From Coprococcus sp. (GTDB lineage: Bacteria > Bacillota_A > Clostridia > Lachnospirales > Lachnospiraceae), in assembly GCA_017624085.1 (NCBI GenBank), contig JAGANU010000012.1, positions 1 to 61,518 on the forward strand: a stretch of 61,518 nucleotides of DNA. The letters are read 5' to 3'. Position 1 is the stretch's first letter; the number at the start of each line of letters is the position of its first letter. The translations under genes were made by a program, and so were the position numbers. The notes under the pieces were generated by a model, which did no database searches, was not told the origin of the DNA, and worked only from the letters and a program-made list of their open reading frames with translations. This document shows, in pieces, positions 44,193 to 51,945 of the stretch.

Positions 44193-45116
44193 ATGAACAT
44201 GTACAGTATGATGACCCTGAATGTTTATAAATTAATAAATGCAACGTCCGTGTGGGCAAAAAGCACACCAGATGACGTAGTTAAGGATGCGGCAGATCAG
44301 GTTGGTGTTATTGGACAGTATCTCTCGAAGCTTGCTGACTGGTGTATGAGTAAGCTTGGCAGCATTGTGATTGCTATTATTTTCCTGATTATATGCTTCA
44401 GACTTGTAAAGCTGATTACCAGGTTACTTAATAAAAGCTTTGAGAAATCAAAGCTTGATAAAAGTGTTGCAGGCTTTTTTGTGTCAGCAGTAAAGATTAT
44501 TCTGGATGTGCTTGTAGTGCTTACAGCAGCCAGTATAGTGGGCTTTCAGATTACTTCGTTTATTACCATCCTTGGCACTGCAGGCGTTACTTTAGGTCTT
44601 GCGCTTCAGGGAAGTCTGTCCAATCTTGCAGGTGGAATACTCATTCTCATTTTAAAACCCTTCAAATTAGGGGATTATATTATTGAGAACAATACAAAGT
44701 GTGAGGGAACCGTTTCAGCTATCGACATTTTCTACACACATCTTGTAACTCTTGACAACAGGTCCATAGTAATTCCGAACGGAAATATATCAAACACCTC
44801 ACTTGTAAATGTGACAGAGTACGGTAAGCGCATGGTGGATATAAGGTTTTCAGTTTCATATGATGAGGATATAGAAAAGGTTAAGAGCGTGGCGCTTGAA
44901 ACTCTTAATGGCGTGGAAGGCTATATGGAGGGGGAAAATGTATTATTCTTTATTGATGAGTTCGCAGACAGCGGAATAAACATGGTTCTCAAGTATTACG
45001 CAAAAGCTTCAGATTTCTTTACCTCCAAGTGGGATGCCATGTGGAAGCTCAAGAAGGCCTTTGATGAGGCCGGTATAGAGATTCCATACAGTCAGATGGA
45101 CGTTCATATGAAGTAG
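44193..45116 (+). CDS. mscS: MscS-family small-conductance mechanosensitive channel
   Basis: 307 residues. Three membrane helices; the pore-lining third helix is ILGTAGVTLGLALQGSLSNLAGGILILILKPFKLGDYI, the family signature, followed by the beta domain (VSAIDIFYTHLVTLDNRSIVIPNGNISNTSLVN) and the C-terminal cytosolic alpha/beta domain. It releases osmolytes on hypo-osmotic shock. AAGGAG lies before ATG 44193. An 85-base gap after the GlgB-like gene holds only small hairpins. Confidence 0.92.
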   Translation: MNMYSMMTLNVYKLINATSVWAKSTPDDVVKDAADQVGVIGQYLSKLADWCMSKLGSIVIAIIFLIICFRLVKLITRLLNKSFEKSKLDKSVAGFFVSAVKIILDVLVVLTAASIVGFQITSFITILGTAGVTLGLALQGSLSNLAGGILILILKPFKLGDYIIENNTKCEGTVSAIDIFYTHLVTLDNRSIVIPNGNISNTSLVNVTEYGKRMVDIRFSVSYDEDIEKVKSVALETLNGVEGYMEGENVLFFIDEFADSGINMVLKYYAKASDFFTSKWDAMWKLKKAFDEAGIEIPYSQMDVHMK

Positions 45117-45142
45117 CATCATTTTTCCGTGAAAAAGCGGTC

Positions 45143-45171
45143 TTGAAAAAGAAAAGGCATGCGAGTATAAT
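45143..45171 (+). promoter_or_regulatory. sigmaA promoter of the G3E GTPase pair
   Basis: TTGAAA (45143-45148), a 17-base spacer and a perfect TATAAT (45166-45171), 44 bases before the start codon. Confidence 0.75.
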
Positions 45172-45172
45172 C

Positions 45173-45186
45173 ATAAGGATGCTTAT
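45173..45186. promoter_or_regulatory. Small inverted repeat at the transcription start
   Basis: ATAAG-GATG-CTTAT immediately downstream of the -10 box, where the transcript should begin. It could be an operator for a metal-responsive repressor. It does not match the Zur consensus. Confidence 0.35.
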
Positions 45187-45214
45187 AGGAAAACATATTA
45201 GGAGAGTGATATAG

Positions 45215-46477
45215 ATGACTAAAATTGATATTATTTCAGGCTTTTTGGGAGCCGGAAAGACTACACTTATTAAGAAGCTTATTGCAGAGGCCTTTGCAGG
45301 TGAAAAGCTTGTTCTGATTGAGAATGAGTTCGGTGAGATTGGAATTGACGGAGGCTTTCTCAAGGATGCGGGAGTGCAGATTACGGAGATGAACTCAGGC
45401 TGTATATGCTGCTCACTTGTTGGAGATTTTGGAACTGCCCTTCATCAGGTTATTACTGATTTTGCACCGGACAGAATCATCATTGAGCCTTCAGGTGTAG
45501 GCAAGCTTTCAGACGTTATCAAGGCGGTTGAGGGCGTTGCTGCAAATCTTGATGTAGCTCTTGACAGCTATACAACAGTTGCAGATGTATCAAAGGTAAA
45601 GATATATATGAAGAACTTTGGAGAGTTCTTCAACAACCAGATAGAGAGTGCCAATACGATTATCTTAAGCAGGACCCAGACTGCAGCTCAGGATAAGATA
45701 GAGAAGGCTGTAGCGATGATCAGAGAGAAGAATGATCATGCAACGATCGTTACGACTCCATGGGATGATATTGATGGACAGGCAATCAGAGAGGCTATGC
45801 AGAATCATAAAACCCTTGAGGAGACTATGATGGACGAGGCGATAAAGCACCACCACGAGCATCATCATGACCACGACGGGGAGTGCAGCTGTGGCTGTCA
45901 CGACCATGAGCATCATCACGACCATGACGAGGAGTGTACCTGCGGCTGTCACGACGATGAGCACCACCACGAGCACCATCATCACGACCATGACGAGGAG
46001 TGTACCTGCGGCTGTCATGACCATGAGCATGACCACGAGCATGAGCATCATCACGACCATGGCGAGGAGTGCACCTGCGGCTGCCATGACGATGAGCACC
46101 ACCACGAGCATCATCACGACCATGAGCATGAACATCATCACGACCATGGAGAGGAGTGTACCTGCGGCTGCCATGACCATGACCATCACCACCATCATGC
46201 AGATGAGGTGTTTACAAGCTGGGGCAAGGAGACTCCTCATAAGTATACAGAGGAAGGCTTAAGAGGAATTCTGGAAGTATTGGCTGATACAGAAAAGTAT
46301 GGAGTTATTCTCCGTGCAAAGGGTATCGTTCCAAGTGAGACCTCTGATTGGCTGTATTTTGATCTTGTACCGGGTGAGTTTGAAATCAGAAAGGGCCAGC
46401 CGGACATCACAGGTAAGCTTTGTGTGATTGGAAGTGGGCTTAAGGAAGATGAGCTTGCAAAGCTCTTTGAATTATAG
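45215..46477 (+). CDS. G3E (CobW/ZNG1-like) GTPase with His/Cys-rich metal-binding insert
   Basis: 420 residues. Walker A SGFLGAGKTTLIKK (8-21), the CxCC metal motif at 63-66 (SGCICC), and EPSGVGKL as the switch/Walker B region. Between the GTPase domain and the CobW C-terminal domain (FTSWGKETPHKYTEEGL to the end) lies a 117-residue insert (212-328) almost wholly of His, Asp, Glu and Cys, with five C-(S/T)-C-G-C-H units. G3E proteins insert or deliver zinc, cobalt or nickel. The insert could store or capture many ions. It is followed 11 bases later by a second G3E GTPase gene. Zinc is the likeliest metal but is not proven. Confidence 0.9.
   Translation: MTKIDIISGFLGAGKTTLIKKLIAEAFAGEKLVLIENEFGEIGIDGGFLKDAGVQITEMNSGCICCSLVGDFGTALHQVITDFAPDRIIIEPSGVGKLSDVIKAVEGVAANLDVALDSYTTVADVSKVKIYMKNFGEFFNNQIESANTIILSRTQTAAQDKIEKAVAMIREKNDHATIVTTPWDDIDGQAIREAMQNHKTLEETMMDEAIKHHHEHHHDHDGECSCGCHDHEHHHDHDEECTCGCHDDEHHHEHHHHDHDEECTCGCHDHEHDHEHEHHHDHGEECTCGCHDDEHHHEHHHDHEHEHHHDHGEECTCGCHDHDHHHHHADEVFTSWGKETPHKYTEEGLRGILEVLADTEKYGVILRAKGIVPSETSDWLYFDLVPGEFEIRKGQPDITGKLCVIGSGLKEDELAKLFEL
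45848..46198 (+). repeat. In-frame His/Cys-coding repeat array
   Basis: 351 bases code for the insert of the GTPase. The DNA repeats a unit of roughly 60-80 bases five times around a GAGGAGTGTACCTGCGGCTG core, with variable CAY/GAY runs between. Such arrays change length by slippage or recombination. The minus strand shows a long open frame here, which is only the complement of the repeat. Confidence 0.85.
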
Positions 46478-46488
46478 AGGAGTTTGTT

Positions 46489-47451
46489 ATGTTAGGACGT
46501 TCAAATAAAGAAATACCGGTATATGTGTTTATGGGCTTCCTTGACAGTGGAAAGACTACCTTTGCCAGAGAGACACTTCTTGACAGAGGCTTTACAGACG
46601 GCGAGAAAACGCTTCTTCTCGTGTGTGAGGAAGGCGAGGAAGAATACGATATCGAGGAATTTAAGAAACAGAATATATTTATTGAGTTTATAGAGGAGAA
46701 CCAGCTTACTACAGAGCATCTTCTTGATATTTCGGATCAGTATTCACCAGAGAAGGTTATGATTGAGTACAACGGAATGTGGAAGCTTGATAAGCTGTTT
46801 GAAATTCGTGTTCCAAAGGGCTGGACAGTTGTTCAGGTTATCTCATTTGTAAATGGTGAAACCTATGATGTGTATTCCCAGAACATGAAGGCTACCATGA
46901 TTGAGCAGGTAAACAGCGCAGATATGGTTATTTTTAACAGGTGCGATGAGAATTCACGAATCTCTGAGTGGAGAAGATCCATAAAGGCTGTAAATAGAAG
47001 AGCCCAGATTATTTTTGAGATGAAGGATGGCTCAGTAGCTCCTGAGACAAATGAGCCGGAGGACCTTCCATATGATGTAAGTGCTGATGTGATTGAGCTT
47101 GCAGATGAGGATTTCGGAATATGGTATGTGGATGCATCAGACATGAAGGAGAGATATGATGGCAAGACTATCCACTTCAAGGCAATGGTGTTCAGGCCAA
47201 AGCAGTACGGCAGCAGCGCATTTGTTCCGGGCAGATTTGCCATGACCTGCTGCGTTGATGACATACAGTTTGTAGGCTTTAAATGTTATTATACAGGCAC
47301 AAAGAATCTGGTGGACAGACAGTGGGTTGACGTGACAGCAAAGATCGGATATGAGTATTATCCGGATTTTGATGGCGAAGGACCGGTTCTTACCGCCACG
47401 AAGGTTGCCCTCACAAGTGCTCCGAAAGAAGAAGTAGTTTATTTTAGCTAA
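46489..47451 (+). CDS. G3E GTPase fused to a DUF1980-like domain
   Basis: 320 residues. N-terminal G3E-type P-loop (YVFMGFLDSGKTTFARE, 12-28) without a CxCC motif. From about residue 205 the sequence (GIWYVDASDMKERYDGKTIHFKAMVFRPKQYGSSAFVPGRFAMTCCVDDIQFVGFKC) resembles the soluble domain of YcgQ (DUF1980/TIGR03943). YcgQ and YcgR are membrane proteins linked to zinc-dependent CobW genes in bacilli, so the fusion joins two partners of the same system. The C-C in MTCCVDD may bind metal. It closes the two-gene unit and is followed by a strong terminator. Confidence 0.75.
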   Translation: MLGRSNKEIPVYVFMGFLDSGKTTFARETLLDRGFTDGEKTLLLVCEEGEEEYDIEEFKKQNIFIEFIEENQLTTEHLLDISDQYSPEKVMIEYNGMWKLDKLFEIRVPKGWTVVQVISFVNGETYDVYSQNMKATMIEQVNSADMVIFNRCDENSRISEWRRSIKAVNRRAQIIFEMKDGSVAPETNEPEDLPYDVSADVIELADEDFGIWYVDASDMKERYDGKTIHFKAMVFRPKQYGSSAFVPGRFAMTCCVDDIQFVGFKCYYTGTKNLVDRQWVDVTAKIGYEYYPDFDGEGPVLTATKVALTSAPKEEVVYFS

Positions 47452-47470
47452 CAATATTACACATATAAGG

Positions 47471-47505
47471 CAGGATCAGTGATTGTCACTGGATCCTGTT
47501 TTTTT
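47471..47505 (+). terminator. Strong intrinsic terminator after the GTPase pair
   Basis: CAGGATC-AGTGA (47471-47482) pairs with TCACT-GGATCCTG (47486-47498), followed by seven T residues. Confidence 0.92.
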
Positions 47506-47564
47506 GTGCGCCTTGCGGTGCACGTTTCTGAATGAAAAGCCGCCCACCCTTAAAAAAGTGTAAG

Positions 47565-47593
47565 TTGCAAGATGTAAGTATGCAATTTATTAT
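47565..47593 (+). promoter_or_regulatory. Probable promoter of the ABC cluster
   Basis: TTGCAA (47565-47570), 17 bases, TATTAT (47588-47593). A perfect TATAAT at 47591-47596 would give a 20-base spacer instead. Confidence 0.5.
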
Positions 47594-47631
47594 AATTACA
47601 GTGATAAATATCCAGATGAAGGGAAAAAGGT

Positions 47632-49986
47632 ATGTCAAAAATAAAGAGGATATGTTGTATGCTCATAATGCTTATATGTACTATATTTTTAAGTCAGGAT
47701 GTTCTGGCAGGAGAGGAGAATGAAGGACACCTGGGAGAGGAAGAGATAGCATTGTCTTCCGACAGGGACAGATATGCATATGGAGATGAGTACCAGGGCA
47801 GGGTTAATAAAACAGTTAAGAAGGATAATTCGGATATTCATACATCGCTTTCCTACGGTCTTGATGGATATGCAGTAGCTGAAAGAGGCTGCGGTATAAC
47901 TGTCAGTGTGACAAGTGATGTGGATTTTGAGGGAAGTCTGTATGTTCAAGCCTTTTACAGCGAAAACTATGGCTCCCAAAATATGAAGCATACAAAGAAT
48001 ATAGAGCTTAAGACGGGAGAAACAGGTGAGTATACCTTTTACATAGGTAATATTGGAAGTGGTGAGCTTACGGTTGGTATATGTGATAACGAGCAGCGCA
48101 CAGTCTATTCTGAAACAGATCGTATTGGACTTATGGGGAATGATGGCTATGCTTCAGTTATTTTTGTGGGAGATAGTGCGGAAAACTATCATTATATTCG
48201 AGATGCAAAATTACAGACAAAAGAGGAAATGATAAGCTTAAGCAGCTACGTAATAGAAGCTTCCGGTATTCCGGAGTCTGTTATAGGGCTTGACGCTGCA
48301 GACTACTTTGTTATTGACAGAAAATTACTGGATAATATAACGGATTCGGCAAGGAACTCTGTAATAAAGTGGCTTTACGGCGGAGGAAGTCTGGTTGTAA
48401 CAGGAGTTGATGAAACTGAGCTTAAAAATGAAAAAAACAGTTATAATTTACAGGCTTATGAGCTTAAGGATTATTGTATATATAGTATGAATGCCGGCAC
48501 AGGTGTGGTGATAGCCGCCCCTGTCGGTTTATCCATAGCTTCCATAAAAGATGAGGATATGGCCGTGGAGCTCATTGAGAGAATATGCATGGCGGGTTAT
48601 ACGGAGCGTATAGCAAATAATAGCCAGGGATATTATTACAATGGACAGGAAAACTGTGGCTACGTTACAGCCATGAATCAGAACAAAAAAAAGACGCCTT
48701 CTCCATATGGAATATTGCTTGTACTATTGATTTACACTGTTTTGGCAGGTCCTGTTACATACATTTTTCTTAAGAAAAAGAACAAACGGGAATATTTTTG
48801 GATTGCTTTGCCGGTGTGGTCTGTTGCAGCTACATTTGTCATATATCTTGTTGGACTTGGTGTACATGTTAAAAAGCCTATGAATATGTCCTTTATAGCG
48901 GCAGATATCAGTGGAGATGTAGTTTATGAGAATACATACACCCATCTGCTTGGAGCAAAGGCATCCGAATACAGTTTTACGGTAAATCGGGATTATGAAA
49001 GCATAGAGTCGGATGAGGAATATATGTATGACTCCTACAGTGCTTTCTCGGATATTATTCTGAATAAGGAAGTGAAGGATGATAATATAACGCTTAGTTT
49101 CAATACCGGAAGGGCGTTTCAAAGCGTAGATTTGGCGTCAACATGTCTAAAAGATAATGACATCGGACATATTACAGACAATATTGTTCTGCAGACGGAC
49201 GGATTATCCGGCAGCATAACAAATGAGACGGATTATATGATCAGTGATGTAGTTGTTATGTCAGATAAATATTACTATGTTATTGAACACATCAGTCCCC
49301 AAGAGACTGTAACACTAAACAAGAGTAGCTGTTTTAAGCGATCTGGTGACTACAGTGATGAAATGTCCCAATACTATGGAGACACATACGATTTAAAGAA
49401 TGACACAACCTCAGCTGCCGTAAGGGCAAGAAATGAATACATGGTGGAGTGTATGTATCTGGCCGGAAACAGTGATATACACAGGGGCGTTGTTTCTATA
49501 TGGGGAACAATAATGAAACAGCCTGAAATCATTGTCAACTCTGATACAGAGGATTACAGCTGCTATACTGTATATACGATGAACACTCACACATATGATG
49601 ATGTTGAGGGCGTGTATTACAGAGATATTTATGCTCTGGACATACGGAGCAGATATGAGACAGATTATGATGAAAGAACCCACATGATGTACAGTGATGA
49701 GGTAACTGTTACAGCAAGGTTTGACGAAGAGGTCTATATTAAGGAGCTCCGTCTTGATGGACAGCCATATGAAAGCAGTGACAGCCTTGTCTTTATTGAA
49801 GCACTTAACTGTCAGACAGGACAGTATGAGCAGGTGTTTACAAATAGCAATCGATTAAGTGGTAGCAATCTTGCGTCATACATGGATGACGGATATATTA
49901 CATTCAGGTTTATTTCACCAAGACAGGGTGACTATTACGAGGAGGCATATCTTCCTGAAATTTCTGCTGTGGGAGGTACAAGGTGA
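47632..49986 (+). CDS. Large exported membrane protein linked to an ABC transporter
   Basis: 784 residues, family not named with confidence. A signal peptide (about 1-26, cleavage near VLAGEE) precedes an extracytoplasmic region of some 330 residues, two membrane helices (about 358-375 and 388-412) joined by a short charged cytoplasmic loop (LKKKNKREYF), and a second extracytoplasmic region of about 370 residues. The segment YTVLAGPVTYIFLKKKNKREYFW is typical of Firmicute proteins encoded beside an ABC ATPase and ABC-2 permease. The arrangement recalls GldG-like partners of GldA/GldF. Its end overlaps the ATPase gene. Substrate unknown. Confidence 0.7.
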   Translation: MSKIKRICCMLIMLICTIFLSQDVLAGEENEGHLGEEEIALSSDRDRYAYGDEYQGRVNKTVKKDNSDIHTSLSYGLDGYAVAERGCGITVSVTSDVDFEGSLYVQAFYSENYGSQNMKHTKNIELKTGETGEYTFYIGNIGSGELTVGICDNEQRTVYSETDRIGLMGNDGYASVIFVGDSAENYHYIRDAKLQTKEEMISLSSYVIEASGIPESVIGLDAADYFVIDRKLLDNITDSARNSVIKWLYGGGSLVVTGVDETELKNEKNSYNLQAYELKDYCIYSMNAGTGVVIAAPVGLSIASIKDEDMAVELIERICMAGYTERIANNSQGYYYNGQENCGYVTAMNQNKKKTPSPYGILLVLLIYTVLAGPVTYIFLKKKNKREYFWIALPVWSVAATFVIYLVGLGVHVKKPMNMSFIAADISGDVVYENTYTHLLGAKASEYSFTVNRDYESIESDEEYMYDSYSAFSDIILNKEVKDDNITLSFNTGRAFQSVDLASTCLKDNDIGHITDNIVLQTDGLSGSITNETDYMISDVVVMSDKYYYVIEHISPQETVTLNKSSCFKRSGDYSDEMSQYYGDTYDLKNDTTSAAVRARNEYMVECMYLAGNSDIHRGVVSIWGTIMKQPEIIVNSDTEDYSCYTVYTMNTHTYDDVEGVYYRDIYALDIRSRYETDYDERTHMMYSDEVTVTARFDEEVYIKELRLDGQPYESSDSLVFIEALNCQTGQYEQVFTNSNRLSGSNLASYMDDGYITFRFISPRQGDYYEEAYLPEISAVGGTR

Positions 49987-50945
49987 TGGTAGATATTGTA
50001 GATCTTACAAAAAAATACAATAGCTTCACCGCTCTTGACCATGTAAATATACATATAGACAAGGGTGAAGTGTTTGGCTTTGTTGGACCGAATGGAGCCG
50101 GAAAAACAACAACCATGCGCATTATGTGCGGCCTTATTGCACCTACATCCGGCAGTGTTATTATTGATGGAATTGATGCAAGAAAAAGACCTGCGGAGCT
50201 AAAAAGAAAGATAGGCTACGTGCCTGATTTCTTTGGAGTATATGATAATCTTAAGGTTATGGAATATATGTTCTTTTATGGTTCAATGTATGGCATGACA
50301 AGAACGGAGATAGAGAACACCTCAGAGGAGCTCCTTGAAATAGTTGGACTTTCGGACAAGATGGATGAGTATGTGGACTGTCTTTCAAGGGGAATGAAGC
50401 AGAGACTGTGTGTGGCAAGAGCCCTCATACATAATCCGGAGCTGCTGATACTTGATGAGCCAAACTCAGGACTTGACCCGAGATCCCGGGTCGAAATGAG
50501 GGATGTGATAAAAAGGCTGAGTAAGTCAGGAAAAACGATTATCATAAGCTCACATATTTTGCCGGAGATTTCAGAGATGTGTACAAGCATTGGCGTTATT
50601 GACAGAGGAAACATGATGTTTTGTGGCAGCGTTGAGGATTTTATTTCCAGAGAAAGCGCTATGTCGCCAATAAAAATAAAGGCATATATGTTGGGGATGG
50701 ATAAGGAAAAGACCTTACGCAAGGTGTCTGTTATTGTAAAGGAGCGTTTTGGCGTTGATAGAATAAATATGTCAGGGAATGATATATATATCTATTACAA
50801 AGGCGATAGGGAAAAGGATTCAGAAATGCTTAGATGTCTTATCGACAATGGTGTTCATGTACATCAGTTTTACAGGGAGGAACAGAATCTGGAGTCTATG
50901 TTCCTTGAAATAACAGGAGGTGATGACCATGGCAAAAATCCTTAA
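49986..50945 (+). CDS. ABC transporter ATP-binding protein
   Basis: 319 residues. Walker A FVGPNGAGKTTTMRIMCG, signature LSRGMKQRLCVARAL, Walker B LLILDEPNSGLDPRS and the H-loop SSHILPEI. It belongs to the CcmA/GldA-like group that pairs with ABC-2 permeases. The C-terminal 100 residues are a family-typical extension. ATG 49986 with GGGAGG nine bases upstream is preferred over GTG 49983. It overlaps the next gene by 17 bases. Confidence 0.93.
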   Translation: MVDIVDLTKKYNSFTALDHVNIHIDKGEVFGFVGPNGAGKTTTMRIMCGLIAPTSGSVIIDGIDARKRPAELKRKIGYVPDFFGVYDNLKVMEYMFFYGSMYGMTRTEIENTSEELLEIVGLSDKMDEYVDCLSRGMKQRLCVARALIHNPELLILDEPNSGLDPRSRVEMRDVIKRLSKSGKTIIISSHILPEISEMCTSIGVIDRGNMMFCGSVEDFISRESAMSPIKIKAYMLGMDKEKTLRKVSVIVKERFGVDRINMSGNDIYIYYKGDREKDSEMLRCLIDNGVHVHQFYREEQNLESMFLEITGGDDHGKNP

Positions 50946-51810
50946 GTTAAATCCCATAGTAAAAAAGGAAATGCTGGTCAGTTCTAGAAACGCAAAGATG
51001 GTGACTGCAATTACCCTTATGAACTGCCTTTTTTCTGTCATTATCTTTGCTTTTTTCCTTGTAAGCAGGGATACTTCCTTTGAGGTTTATTATAACAATA
51101 TCGCGCAGCTGTTCCCGATACTTGCCAGCTGTGAGCTTGGAATTATATGTCTTATTATTCCGATACTTACAGCAACCTCCATATCAGGGGAAAGAGAACG
51201 CCAGACACTTGAGATTATGCTCACTACACCGATAAGCAATACATCTGTCGTATATGGAAAGCTTCTCTGCGCTGTTGTTACGACACTTATGTATGTTGTA
51301 TCAACGCTCCCGTTCCTGGCTGTTTCCTTTATTGTGGGTGGACTTGCCTGGAGTATGCTACTTAAGTATGTTGGAATGGTTCTTTTCCTGGATGTTTATA
51401 TAGGAAGCATAGGAGTGTTTTATTCCTGTGTAAAGAAAACGTCGGCAACTGCAACAGTTTGCTCAATAATAACGGTTGTAGCAACTACAATCCTTCTGTA
51501 TGCAGCCACGCAGGTAATAGAATCCATAATGTATTCCTATGAGAGGGTAGATTCCATGTATAAGCTTTTACATGGGTTACAAACTACCTGCTACGTGGTA
51601 AATCCTGTTCTTTGGATACTTGTAACGATGATGGTGCAGCTGGGTTTTCCATTGGGCTTTGACTCAGAGCTGGGACAGCTTGCCTATTCAGATTTTCTTA
51701 TTAATCACTGCCAGCTCATCTGTGTAAGCGTGAATTTGGTAGTATCATTGATTCTTATGAAGTTTGGCTCAGACAGGCTGTTTCTAGATGCAAAAAGAAA
51801 AACAAGATAA
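50929..51810 (+). CDS. ABC-2 type permease
   Basis: 293 residues with six membrane helices. The N-terminal NPIVKKEMLVSSRNAKM and ATSISGERERQTLEIMLTTPISNTSVVYGKLL segments are characteristic of ABC-2 permeases of the GldF/NatB/YhaP kind. ATG 50929 follows AGGAGG (50915-50920) at eight bases. Together with the upstream ATPase and the large exported protein it makes one exporter-like complex, whose substrate is unknown. Confidence 0.9.
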   Translation: MAKILKLNPIVKKEMLVSSRNAKMVTAITLMNCLFSVIIFAFFLVSRDTSFEVYYNNIAQLFPILASCELGIICLIIPILTATSISGERERQTLEIMLTTPISNTSVVYGKLLCAVVTTLMYVVSTLPFLAVSFIVGGLAWSMLLKYVGMVLFLDVYIGSIGVFYSCVKKTSATATVCSIITVVATTILLYAATQVIESIMYSYERVDSMYKLLHGLQTTCYVVNPVLWILVTMMVQLGFPLGFDSELGQLAYSDFLINHCQLICVSVNLVVSLILMKFGSDRLFLDAKRKTR

Positions 51811-51842
51811 AATAATAACTCCGGATGATAAAAAAGTGAATT

Positions 51843-51886
51843 CGGTGCATGCACCGTTTGACATATATGTCATTTGGGGTTATTCT
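51843..51886 (+). promoter_or_regulatory. comM promoter with two perfect palindromes
   Basis: CGGTGCATGCACCG (51843-51856) and TGACATATATGTCA (51859-51872) are both perfect 14-bp palindromes, two bases apart. A perfect -35 TTGACA (51858-51863) lies inside the second palindrome, 17 bases before TATTCT (51881-51886). A regulator bound to either palindrome would control entry to the comM-dprA genes. Confidence 0.6.
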
Positions 51887-51945
51887 TTTCTTGATATGTG
51901 CTCGCTTGGAGAGGCTGCTTTGACAGGCAGAAAGGAGCACTATAT

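Noticed and set aside
45665..46240. Minus-strand open frame of 191 codons rich in Met and Val
   Set aside because: It is the complement of the His/Asp repeat of the GTPase gene; it has no ribosome site and its composition is an artefact of the repeat.
47532..47723. Small plus-strand frame before the large exported protein
   Set aside because: It lies in another frame over the promoter and signal peptide; no ribosome site.
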